Source: CAYRTD01 sp964426915
GTDB lineage: Bacteria > Bacteroidota > Bacteroidia > Bacteroidales > GCA-2748055
Reading direction: 5' to 3'
Length of the DNA: 7,527 nucleotides
Assembly: GCA_964426915.1 (NCBI GenBank)
Contig: CAYRTD010000174.1
Span: forward strand, 1-7,527
Each line of letters begins with the position of its first letter. Positions within the stretch are counted from its first letter, which is position 1. Under the pieces are notes generated by a model. The model made no database searches, was not told the origin of the DNA, and saw nothing but the letters and a program-made list of their open reading frames with translations. A program made the position numbers and the translations under genes. Shown here piece after piece: positions 1 through 6,117 of the stretch.

Positions 1-97
1 TTTTTGCAGCAACGCAGAACCGAGTGATAACGAGCTCACGAATACCGCTTAAAATAAACATTGGATGAGTATTTTGGACATTATGGACAGACACTAA
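1..97. repeat. Left arm of a long-range inverted repeat
   Basis: Two blocks here are exact reverse complements of sequence at the other end of the window. Block 1-18 (starting TTTTTGCAGC) matches 7502-7519, and block 74-97 (starting TTGGACATTA) matches 7476-7499. Both arms have the same block order read inward. In this arm the blocks are 55 bases apart; in the right arm only 2 bases separate them, so one arm has gained or lost about 53 bases. The spacer contains ATTGGA at 60-65, a partial echo of the TTGGA that opens the inner block. No transposase gene is visible. The arm could be a mobile-element end, a MITE-like element or a dispersed extragenic repeat. The match itself is certain; its nature is not. 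Confidence 0.85.
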
Positions 98-121
98 TTA
101 TTCCACTCCGCCCCTGGTCAT

Positions 122-187
122 CTGCCCCCTGCCTGCTATTTCCTACTGCCAACTGCTTCCTGCTTCCTCCCTCCTCCCCCCTCCTTC
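122..187. repeat. Degenerate pyrimidine-rich heptanucleotide tandem repeat
   Basis: From 146 to 187 six consecutive 7-base units each begin CTGC or CTCC: CTGCCAA, CTGCTTC, CTGCTTC, CTCCCTC, CTCCCCC, CTCCTTC. An earlier stretch (122-142) has units CTGCCCC and CTGCCTG in a phase offset by three bases. The + strand is almost free of purines at 156-190, so the minus strand at 167-187 has several closely spaced G runs that could form a two-tetrad G-quadruplex. The tract ends about 30 bases upstream of the promoter candidate. Its function is unknown; slippage-prone extragenic repeats of this kind can also be neutral. Confidence 0.7.
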
Positions 188-218
188 TTTATAAACAATA
201 TAAATAACCTCAGAGCCC

Positions 219-248
219 TTTCTCTTTCATCGCATTCCCCTATTTTTG
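219..248 (+). promoter_or_regulatory. Candidate Bacteroidota sigma-ABfr promoter for the DUF4491 unit
   Basis: TATTTTTG at 241-248 matches the Bacteroidota -7 consensus TAnnTTTG exactly. A near-match to the -33 TTTG element, TTTC, lies at 219-222, with 18 bases between the two against a usual 19 or so. Transcription would start near 253-256, leaving a leader of about ten bases before the ATG at 264. The short leader fits the lack of a Shine-Dalgarno site there. The call rests on motif match and position only. Confidence 0.5.
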
Positions 249-263
249 TATTTTATTGCAAAT

Positions 264-554
264 ATGAACTGGGAAGCAATATTGATAGGTGTAGTTGCGT
301 TTGTAACGATTGGCGTTTTTCACCCGGTTGTTGTGAAAATTGAGTATCGCTTCGGGAAAAAGGCCTGGTGGGCAGTACTTTTCCCCGGATTAGTTCTTGT
401 AAGTATTTCATTATTTGTATCCGGATACCTCAGTCTTATTCTGGGAGTAGTTGGCTTTGGGTTCTTCTGGACCACCATTGAACTATTCTTCCAGCATGAA
501 AGAGTTTTAAAGGGGCAGGCGAAAAAAAATCCGAAGAGAGAATACCATGACTGA
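264..554 (+). CDS. DUF4491-like small membrane protein, first tandem copy
   Basis: A 96-residue protein with three hydrophobic stretches (roughly residues 5-25, 37-55 and 56-75) and a basic, charged C-terminus. It resembles the DUF4491 family of small Bacteroidota membrane proteins: it has the FHPVVVKIEYRFGKK segment after the first membrane span and the ELF-HERVLKG-NPKR type of tail. The usual WFP within the tail (GWFPxNPKR) is replaced here by QAK. The family has no established function. I chose ATG 264 over the in-frame TTG at 246 because the TTG overlaps the -7 promoter box and the ATG gives the family's normal N-terminus, MNWEAILIGVVAF. The gene overlaps the next by 8 bases, which suggests translational coupling. 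Family assignment is from memory of its motifs. Confidence 0.75.
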   Translation: MNWEAILIGVVAFVTIGVFHPVVVKIEYRFGKKAWWAVLFPGLVLVSISLFVSGYLSLILGVVGFGFFWTTIELFFQHERVLKGQAKKNPKREYHD

Positions 555-879
555 TGTAATTGTGGAAATAGGACAAACTGAACTTAATCTCTCGGGATTG
601 ATCGTTGGAGCGGCGAGCTTCCTAATCATTATTTTCGGAAGATGGGCCTGTATAGCCGGAGAGTACTATTTTACAAAGAACCTGTGGGTTTCATTCCTGA
701 TCGTTGGAATTGCATCCCTGGTTTCGGCATTGTTGATTGATCATGTAATTATCGCCTCAATCCTCAGTATTTTCGGATTGACGCTGTTGTGGGGAATCCA
801 CGAAATAATTGAACAGGAAGAAAGGGTTGAAAAGGGTTGGTTCCCTGTCAATCCAAAAAGAAATAAAAGGAAAAAATAA
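547..879 (+). CDS. DUF4491-like small membrane protein, second tandem copy
   Basis: A 110-residue protein of the same apparent family as its upstream neighbour, with hydrophobic stretches at about residues 15-31, 45-64 and 66-84 and a strongly basic tail (NPKRNKRKK). It carries the family-like C-terminal segment EQEERVEKGWFPVNPKR intact. The FHPVVVK segment of the first copy is replaced by FGRWACIAGEYYF, so the two copies have diverged in complementary places. The N-terminus has about 12 residues before the conserved LNLSGLIVGAASF start; no later in-frame ATG gives a better fit, so ATG 547 is kept. The 8-base overlap upstream and zero-base gap downstream place it in the middle of a three-gene transcription unit. 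The function is unknown; a heteromeric membrane complex with the first copy is possible but only inferred. Confidence 0.78.
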   Translation: MTDVIVEIGQTELNLSGLIVGAASFLIIIFGRWACIAGEYYFTKNLWVSFLIVGIASLVSALLIDHVIIASILSIFGLTLLWGIHEIIEQEERVEKGWFPVNPKRNKRKK

Positions 880-1233
880 ATGTTTTTCGGAATTTTTTCA
901 AGCCTGATACCATATGTTATAGCCGCCGGGTTCTACCTGGTCTATATCCTTATTAGCTTTGCTCATCCCTTTCTTCAGAAAACATTTTTTGAAAAAGACA
1001 TCTCAGAGCAAAAGTCGGTATCATTTGATGATTATTTGACTCCGGCCGGTACGGATGAAGACTTTAATTATGAAGATTATTACTCCTCTAATGATTTTTC
1101 AGAATCGCAGTGTAATAATGAACTTCTGAATTTTCTCGCGATACTGAAAGTGAAGATTTATTCACCCCCTGATCTCCCGGAATCACTTAATCCGGATCTA
1201 ATTCTTTTTTCCCGTCCCCCTCCTTCCTGTTAA
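880..1233 (+). CDS. Unrecognised 117-residue single-span membrane protein
   Basis: I do not recognise this protein. Residues about 7-31 form one strong hydrophobic span with an aromatic edge (AAGFYLVYILISFAHPF). It is followed by a very acidic, Tyr/Ser/Asp-rich segment (about residues 49-80) and a second, shorter hydrophobic patch near residues 82-92. The last residues, SRPPPSC, are encoded by a pyrimidine-rich tract (1207-1229) that shares an 11-base match with the upstream heptad repeat. The ATG directly abuts the TAA of the preceding gene, and AAGGA at 867-871 gives a plausible ribosome site, so it is likely co-translated with the DUF4491 pair. The acidic middle would probably face the cytoplasm or periplasm as a soluble tail. 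Its reality as a gene rests on this tight spacing and the coherent membrane span. Confidence 0.6.
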   Translation: MFFGIFSSLIPYVIAAGFYLVYILISFAHPFLQKTFFEKDISEQKSVSFDDYLTPAGTDEDFNYEDYYSSNDFSESQCNNELLNFLAILKVKIYSPPDLPESLNPDLILFSRPPPSC

Positions 1234-1249
1234 TTGCTTATTTATATCT

Positions 1250-1271
1250 GAATCATTTCACGAAAAGATTC
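1250..1271. promoter_or_regulatory. Imperfect palindrome upstream of the TonB-dependent receptor, possible operator
   Basis: Eighteen of 22 positions are symmetric. The outer arms are GAATC (1250-1254) and GATTC (1267-1271), the inner arms TTTC (1256-1259) and GAAA (1262-1265), around a 2-base centre. A further GATTC follows at 1272-1276. It ends 38 bases before the receptor ATG. A centre this short disfavours an RNA hairpin and favours a dimeric protein's binding site. The T-rich run after it (1277-1286) leaves a weak terminator for the upstream unit as an alternative. It does not look like a Fur box. Confidence 0.35.
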
Positions 1272-1309
1272 GATTCCTTTTTTCTTTACACCATGTAAAT
1301 TATTAAGCA

Positions 1310-3427
1310 ATGAACAAGCTATTATTATTACTTATCAGCATTATTTCCTATACAACTGTTCAGGCCCAGAATTATCTTATTTCCAGCGACAGCACAGATT
1401 TTCCGGCTGTTGAAATGGAGGAAGTAATAGTTATTTCCTCTAAAGAAACTAAAAACAGTAAACTAATTGAACTTCCTGCCTCCGTTTCAGTAATAGGTAG
1501 CCAGGAGATAGAACACGAAAATATCCGCAGCATGACTGGTCTTTCCGGAATGATACCTAATCTGTTTATGCCCGATTATGGTACCCGCCTCACATCTCCA
1601 ATCTACCTCAGGGGGATTGGATCGAGAATAAACTCGCCATCAGTAGGACTTTATGTAGATAATGTTCCTTACTTTGAAAAAGCTGCATTCGACTTCGATT
1701 TTTTTGATATTGAAAGGGTTGAAGTTTTACGGGGCCCCCAGGGAACTCTCTACGGAAGAAATACTATGGGTGGAATCATCAATATCTTTACAAAGAAACC
1801 TTCTGACGTAAGAGAAACCAGTCTCGAACTTAGTGGCGCAAGTTACCATTACTATAAAGGCTCTTTGAGCCATAGTCAGCCTATGGGAGAAAAGGCCTCG
1901 CTGCTGCTCAATGCCTCAGCTTTTAATTACGGGGGATTCTATGAAAATACCTTCCTTGATAAAAAAACGGATGCAATGCAATCCCAGAGCGGCAGAATTA
2001 AACTCCTTTTTGATCCTTCACGAAGATTGAAAACACAGCTTACCCTAAACCTGGAAAAGAGTTATCAGGAAGGATATCCATACGCACTGTACAATTCTGA
2101 AACTGATGAAGCCGAACAGATCAGTTATGATCATCCCAGCTCGTATGATAGATGGTTATTATCGAATAATTTTAATGTAAAGTATCTCTGGGACAATTTC
2201 ACACTTAATGCAACCACAAGTTATCAGTTTTTTGATGGTAAACAGGATATTGATCAGGATTTCACCCCACAGAAGGCACTCTTTGTAATTCAGGATCAGT
2301 TACAACATATGATTTCCCAGGAGATAACCGTACATTCAACAAGGCCTTCACAATATAGTTTTGTTTCGGGGATTTTTGCATTTATTCAGGATTTTGGCTC
2401 CTGGGTTGATGTGTTTTATCTGGAAGATGCTCCTGCATTTGGAATTCCTCCCAATATGTCGTTATACAAAAGCTATGATAATCTTAACAGAGGAATAGCA
2501 TATTTTCATCAGTCCTCTTACAATGATTTCATAATAGATGGCCTGAGTATTCTGGGAGGCATCAGGCTTGATTATGAAAAATCTGAGCAGATCTATAACT
2601 ACGACAGGGTAATGAATGATGAAACTTCCCGAATCTATGAAGATTCACCTGCGGAGATGTCATCTTTTGTTTTATTACCCAAATTTTCAGTCAAATACTC
2701 CCCTGTCAGAAGTTTCAACAGCTACTTTACCATCTCCAAAGGATATAAAACCGGAGGATTCAATACCACATTTGAAGAAGATGAACACAGGAGTTTTGAT
2801 CCGGAATCCAGCATAAACTATGAGCTTGGATTTAAATCAACCATGCTGGACCGGAGAATCAGAGCGAATTTTTCTTTATTCTATATTGACTGGACCAACC
2901 AACAGATTTATCAGGCTGTTCCCAGCGGACGTGGCTCAATGATCACCAATGCCGGCGAATCTTACAGCAAGGGAATTGAATTGGAGATCAATTCATTGCT
3001 GACTAAAAATGTAAATACTTTCTTTAATGCAGGCATTACCGAGGCAAAATTTGTAAGTTATGAGAAAAATTCCACCACGGATTACAGTGGAAATTTTATC
3101 CCTTATGCACCCATGATGACACTTTATACCGGAGCGAATTATCAAATTCCACTTAACGGTAAGTTTATTGATGGTATATTTATCCAGTTAAGCTATAATG
3201 GATTTGGAAAACATTACTGGCATGAAAATAATGAAGATTATCAGAAATATTACGGCTTGATGAATGCTAACATTGCTTTTGAAAGCAAATACTTTGAATG
3301 GAGCTTCTGGGCTAAAAACCTCCTGAATACAGATTATAATTCATTCTATTTCAATGCTCTTGGAAATGCTTACGTGCAAAGAGGAAAGCCACGACTGATA
3401 GGAACAAGCATAAAAATTAAAATCTAA
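1310..3427 (+). CDS. TonB-dependent outer-membrane receptor, iron-complex type
   Basis: A 705-residue ligand-gated outer-membrane porin that takes up a scarce ligand using TonB-ExbBD energy. A signal peptide spans residues 1-19, with probable cleavage after VQA. A TonB box (EEVIVISS, 37-44) follows. The plug domain runs about 52-165 and contains the hallmark IERVEVLRGPQGTLYGRN at 134-151. The remaining residues form the barrel, including the YKTGGFN then FDPESSINYELGFKS pattern of siderophore-type receptors. The C-terminus (GTSIKIKI) is an amphipathic final strand, but it ends in Ile rather than the usual aromatic residue. No carboxypeptidase-like N-terminal extension and no SusD partner are seen, so this is not a SusC-type glycan receptor. 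The FRAP/NPNL motifs of classical heme receptors are not evident. The gene lies 76 bases after the small membrane protein gene and 113 bases before the permease. The ligand is unknown; heme-enzyme neighbours suggest iron, a siderophore or a porphyrin. Confidence 0.96.
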   Translation: MNKLLLLLISIISYTTVQAQNYLISSDSTDFPAVEMEEVIVISSKETKNSKLIELPASVSVIGSQEIEHENIRSMTGLSGMIPNLFMPDYGTRLTSPIYLRGIGSRINSPSVGLYVDNVPYFEKAAFDFDFFDIERVEVLRGPQGTLYGRNTMGGIINIFTKKPSDVRETSLELSGASYHYYKGSLSHSQPMGEKASLLLNASAFNYGGFYENTFLDKKTDAMQSQSGRIKLLFDPSRRLKTQLTLNLEKSYQEGYPYALYNSETDEAEQISYDHPSSYDRWLLSNNFNVKYLWDNFTLNATTSYQFFDGKQDIDQDFTPQKALFVIQDQLQHMISQEITVHSTRPSQYSFVSGIFAFIQDFGSWVDVFYLEDAPAFGIPPNMSLYKSYDNLNRGIAYFHQSSYNDFIIDGLSILGGIRLDYEKSEQIYNYDRVMNDETSRIYEDSPAEMSSFVLLPKFSVKYSPVRSFNSYFTISKGYKTGGFNTTFEEDEHRSFDPESSINYELGFKSTMLDRRIRANFSLFYIDWTNQQIYQAVPSGRGSMITNAGESYSKGIELEINSLLTKNVNTFFNAGITEAKFVSYEKNSTTDYSGNFIPYAPMMTLYTGANYQIPLNGKFIDGIFIQLSYNGFGKHYWHENNEDYQKYYGLMNANIAFESKYFEWSFWAKNLLNTDYNSFYFNALGNAYVQRGKPRLIGTSIKIKI

Positions 3428-3431
3428 AAGA

Positions 3432-3439
3432 TATCTTTG
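3432..3439 (+). promoter_or_regulatory. Candidate -7 box of a promoter for the permease-hemN-hemG unit
   Basis: TATCTTTG is an exact match to the Bacteroidota -7 consensus TAnnTTTG and starts five bases after the receptor stop codon. No good -33 TTTG is found at the expected distance, because that region is still inside the receptor gene's end. If used, transcription would start near 3445 and produce a leader of roughly 95 bases that contains the hairpin at 3468-3497. The three downstream genes could then be expressed independently of the receptor. Confidence 0.45.
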
Positions 3440-3467
3440 TGCCTTGATGGATCTTTTTGAAAAGACC

Positions 3468-3497
3468 GCACTCCATGCCTTATGGCACCTGGAGTGC
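3468..3497 (+). promoter_or_regulatory. Strong stem-loop between the receptor and the permease gene
   Basis: GCACTCC (3468-3474) pairs perfectly with GGAGTGC (3491-3497). Inside it, TGCC (3476-3479) pairs with GGCA (3484-3487) around a TTAT tetraloop, with a 1x3 internal loop between the stems. This is the most stable simple hairpin I see in an intergenic part of the window. It is followed by CCTTCCTT rather than a U run, so it is not a textbook intrinsic terminator. It could end or protect the receptor message at its 3' end, or act in the leader of the permease unit. No known riboswitch is recognised. Confidence 0.6.
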
Positions 3498-3540
3498 CCT
3501 TCCTTAATAAAATCCATGAGGGAAAAAATACACAATATAA

Positions 3541-4755
3541 ATGACAGGCATAAAAAAATACGGAACTCTCCTGAGCCTTTACCTGGCTCAGTCTATTCCC
3601 ATGAGTTTCTTTTCAACAGTAGTCCCGGTGATCATGAGACAAGAGAATTACTCTCTGGAATCCATCGGATATCTTCAGCTCATAAAACTGCCGTGGATCC
3701 TTAAATTTTTATGGGCTCCTCTTCTCGATAAAATGGGGAAAAGCCGGCACGATTATAGAAAAATGATTCTTGCTTCCGAGATTTTTTATGCAGTCATAAT
3801 TCTCTCAATAGGATTTTTTGACCTCTCTACAGATTTTCGTCTGATCATCATACTTATGGTAATCGCATTTATTGCCAGTGCCACCCAGGATATCGCTACC
3901 GATGCATTCGCTATTCTTAGCCTGAGAAAAAAGGAAAGAGGCCTGGGAAACAGTATGCAATCGGCAGGGAGCTTTCTGGGAACACTGATAGGAAGCGGAG
4001 TACTCCTCATAATCTATCATCACTATGGATGGAAAGGTCTTCTTGCCGGATTGGCAGGCTTTGTTTTGTTAGCATTGATCCCACTTTATAGCACTAAAAA
4101 ATTTGAACCCAACGAGGAAATAGATGAGGAAGCAAGACCTAAGGCCAGTTTAAAAGATATTGGCTCTTTCTTTGCCCAGAAAAAAACCCTTAAACAGGTC
4201 CTTACCCTGTTTCTTTTTTATTCCAGTATTATCGGAATTCTCGCAATGTTAAAACCCTATTTTGTCGACCTTGGATTTGCAACCAACAAGATAGGTTTTA
4301 TCTCGGGTATATTTGGAACCTCCTTTGGAGCTGCTGCTGCACTTGGGGCTGGTTTCATTGTAAAAAAGATTACTGCCAGGAAAGCACTTATCCTGTTTTC
4401 TTTTGTTAACCTGTTGGCAGCATCTTTATTCCTGTTATTTGAAACAACAGGGGATGTTTTACGTTTTATTTATCCTCTTACTGCTCTGATATGGATCGCA
4501 TATGGAATGTCCAGTGTTTCCATCTACACCATGGCCATGAATTGGGTCAGATCAGGCAGGGAAGGAACCGATTTTACAATTCAGATCGTTCTGACTCACC
4601 TGAGCAGCCTCTTTATGGCTGTATTTTCAGGAAGGTTTGCCGACAAGCTCGGATATTCCGGCCTTTTTAAGTTGGAAACAATCCTCGGTTTATGCGTTTT
4701 TATTATTATCGTTTATTTATACAGAAAACCTGAAAAAAATGCAGATACCAGCTAA
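3541..4755 (+). CDS. MFS inner-membrane permease, AmpG/PAT or RhtX/FptX-like
   Basis: A 404-residue transporter with about twelve membrane spans, six on each side of a charged central loop (about residues 186-215). Signature segments of the AmpG/PAT branch of the major facilitator superfamily are clear: LPWILKFLWAPLLDK at 50-64 and ATQDIATDAFAI at 114-125. The same branch includes RhtX and FptX, single-protein permeases that import siderophores delivered by TonB-dependent receptors. With a receptor directly upstream and heme enzymes downstream, import of a siderophore or porphyrin is the likeliest role. Recycling of cell-wall muropeptides, as by true AmpG, fits the neighbours less well. A TAA at 3538-3540 lies immediately upstream in frame, so 3541 is the furthest possible start. 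No clear Shine-Dalgarno is seen, but the upstream bases are A-rich. The 3' end overlaps hemN by 17 bases. Confidence 0.92.
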   Translation: MTGIKKYGTLLSLYLAQSIPMSFFSTVVPVIMRQENYSLESIGYLQLIKLPWILKFLWAPLLDKMGKSRHDYRKMILASEIFYAVIILSIGFFDLSTDFRLIIILMVIAFIASATQDIATDAFAILSLRKKERGLGNSMQSAGSFLGTLIGSGVLLIIYHHYGWKGLLAGLAGFVLLALIPLYSTKKFEPNEEIDEEARPKASLKDIGSFFAQKKTLKQVLTLFLFYSSIIGILAMLKPYFVDLGFATNKIGFISGIFGTSFGAAAALGAGFIVKKITARKALILFSFVNLLAASLFLLFETTGDVLRFIYPLTALIWIAYGMSSVSIYTMAMNWVRSGREGTDFTIQIVLTHLSSLFMAVFSGRFADKLGYSGLFKLETILGLCVFIIIVYLYRKPEKNADTS

Positions 4756-6115
4756 TTTACTCGATAAATATAATCAGCCGGTTCCCCGGTATACCAGTTA
4801 CCCTCCTGCCAATTTCTTTCATGGAGAATTTCGTGAAAAAGATTTTCTGAAAGCAATGGTCCGTTCAAACGAAGAAAAACCGCAGAATATTTCCCTTTAT
4901 ATACATATCCCATTCTGTAATAAGATTTGTCATTATTGTGGCTGTAATTCCATGAAGATCAGAGAACCGGAGTATGTAAAAAAATATATGACTGCGATTA
5001 AGACAGAGCTTGGCATTTTTAGAAAATACATTTCAAAGAACAGACTGGTCTCACAGGTTCACTGGGGAGGAGGAACTCCCAATGCCCTTCCTGCTCAAAT
5101 GATCAGGAAACTCATGGAGTATATTCATAATGAATTCGATTTTATCAAAAATCCCGAAGTCGCCATTGAATGTAACCCTGCAGGCTTAACAAATGAGTAT
5201 ATCGATACCCTTGGTGATTCAGGCTTTAACCGTATTAGTCTCGGGATCCAGGATTTCAGGCAAAAAGTACTTGATGCCGTTAACAGAGATTTCCCCGAAA
5301 GACCTGTAGAAGAAATTGTAAACTATATTCGCTCAAAAAATATTAAGGTAAACCTGGATTTTATCTATGGTCTCCCCTACCAGGATGAAAAAACATTTTC
5401 AGAAACCATAAAAAAGGCCGTTGAAATCAGCCCTGATCGTCTGGTTACCTTTTCATATGCCCACGTACCCTGGGTGAAAGCTGCACAGAAACAACTGGAA
5501 AAACATGGCCTTCCCGATCCCACAACGAAAAGCCTTATGTTTGAAAAAGCCGCTAAAATCTTACATGATGCAGGTTACAGATCTATTGGCCTTGATCATT
5601 ATGCAAAAGATGATGATGAACTCTACACTGCACTGAAAAATCTGACACTCCACAGGAACTTCCAGGGATATTGCACCAGGAACACAACCGGGCAGGTGTA
5701 TGCAGCGGGAATTTCATCCATTTCTCAGTTACATTCTGCCTATGCACAGAATACAAAGAAAATAAAGGAATATATTTCAGCGCTTTCGGAAGGTCATCTT
5801 CCCGTTGAAAAAGGATATCAACTAAATGGTAATGAGATAATTATCAGGAGGGTGATCAATGAAATCATGTGCAATTTCTATGTCGATTTAAGGGAAACCG
5901 CTTCAGATTTGGGTCTCAAAATAGAAGAACTCAGGGAAGTAACTGCTTACAATGAGGACAAGTTAAAAGAATTTGAAGAGGACGGATTATTGAAATTTGA
6001 TGATAATAAAATAATTATCGAGGAATATGGAAAGTTCTTTATCCGGAACATTGCTTCATTATTCGATCCCCTGCAAAAGACAGATAAAACAAGGAAATTT
6101 TCAAAATCAGTCTGA
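4739..6115 (+). CDS. hemN: Oxygen-independent coproporphyrinogen III dehydrogenase (HemN)
   Basis: A cytoplasmic radical-SAM enzyme of 458 residues, almost the length of E. coli HemN. It oxidatively decarboxylates two propionates of coproporphyrinogen III to give protoporphyrinogen IX without oxygen. The 4Fe-4S motif CX3CX2CXC is at C60, C64, C67 and C69. The fourth Cys, the N-terminal PRYTSYP (residues 16-22) and the C-terminal LHRNFQGYCT (304-313) identify true HemN and argue against HemW, the related heme chaperone. The SAM-binding GGGTPN is at 110-115 and ECNP at 144-147. I chose ATG 4739, which gives the family N-terminus. A longer frame from 4637 would only add 34 residues that read the permease gene out of frame. 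The 17-base overlap with the permease and the 2-base gap to hemG indicate one transcription unit with coupled translation. Confidence 0.96.
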   Translation: MQIPANLLDKYNQPVPRYTSYPPANFFHGEFREKDFLKAMVRSNEEKPQNISLYIHIPFCNKICHYCGCNSMKIREPEYVKKYMTAIKTELGIFRKYISKNRLVSQVHWGGGTPNALPAQMIRKLMEYIHNEFDFIKNPEVAIECNPAGLTNEYIDTLGDSGFNRISLGIQDFRQKVLDAVNRDFPERPVEEIVNYIRSKNIKVNLDFIYGLPYQDEKTFSETIKKAVEISPDRLVTFSYAHVPWVKAAQKQLEKHGLPDPTTKSLMFEKAAKILHDAGYRSIGLDHYAKDDDELYTALKNLTLHRNFQGYCTRNTTGQVYAAGISSISQLHSAYAQNTKKIKEYISALSEGHLPVEKGYQLNGNEIIIRRVINEIMCNFYVDLRETASDLGLKIEELREVTAYNEDKLKEFEEDGLLKFDDNKIIIEEYGKFFIRNIASLFDPLQKTDKTRKFSKSV

Positions 6116-6117
6116 AA

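Noticed and set aside
1..94. Minus-strand open frame through the left repeat arm (GTG at 94 or ATG at 61)
   Set aside because: It is only about 20-31 codons long before the window edge and has no recognisable motif, so it cannot be supported as a gene from this window.
122..187. CRISPR array
   Set aside because: The units are degenerate 7-mers without spacers, and no cas gene is nearby.
246..263. TTG start adding six residues to the first DUF4491-like gene
   Set aside because: The TTG overlaps the -7 promoter box, and the ATG at 264 gives the expected family N-terminus.
1234..1309. Fur box or cobalamin riboswitch ahead of the receptor
   Set aside because: No Fur-like GATAAT repeat is present, and the 76-base gap is too short and lacks the conserved boxes of a cobalamin riboswitch.
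3468..3510. Classical intrinsic terminator after the receptor
   Set aside because: The stem is strong but no uninterrupted U run follows it, so it is listed as a hairpin of undecided role.
3447..3704. Possible leaderless small gene directly after the second promoter candidate (MDLFEKTALHALWHL)
   Set aside because: It runs about 160 bases into the permease gene out of frame, its reading covers the hairpin, and it resembles no family I know. A short regulatory leader peptide cannot be fully excluded.
4637..4738. Longer hemN start adding 34 residues
   Set aside because: The extension lies in the permease gene in another frame. Start 4739 gives normal HemN length and N-terminus.
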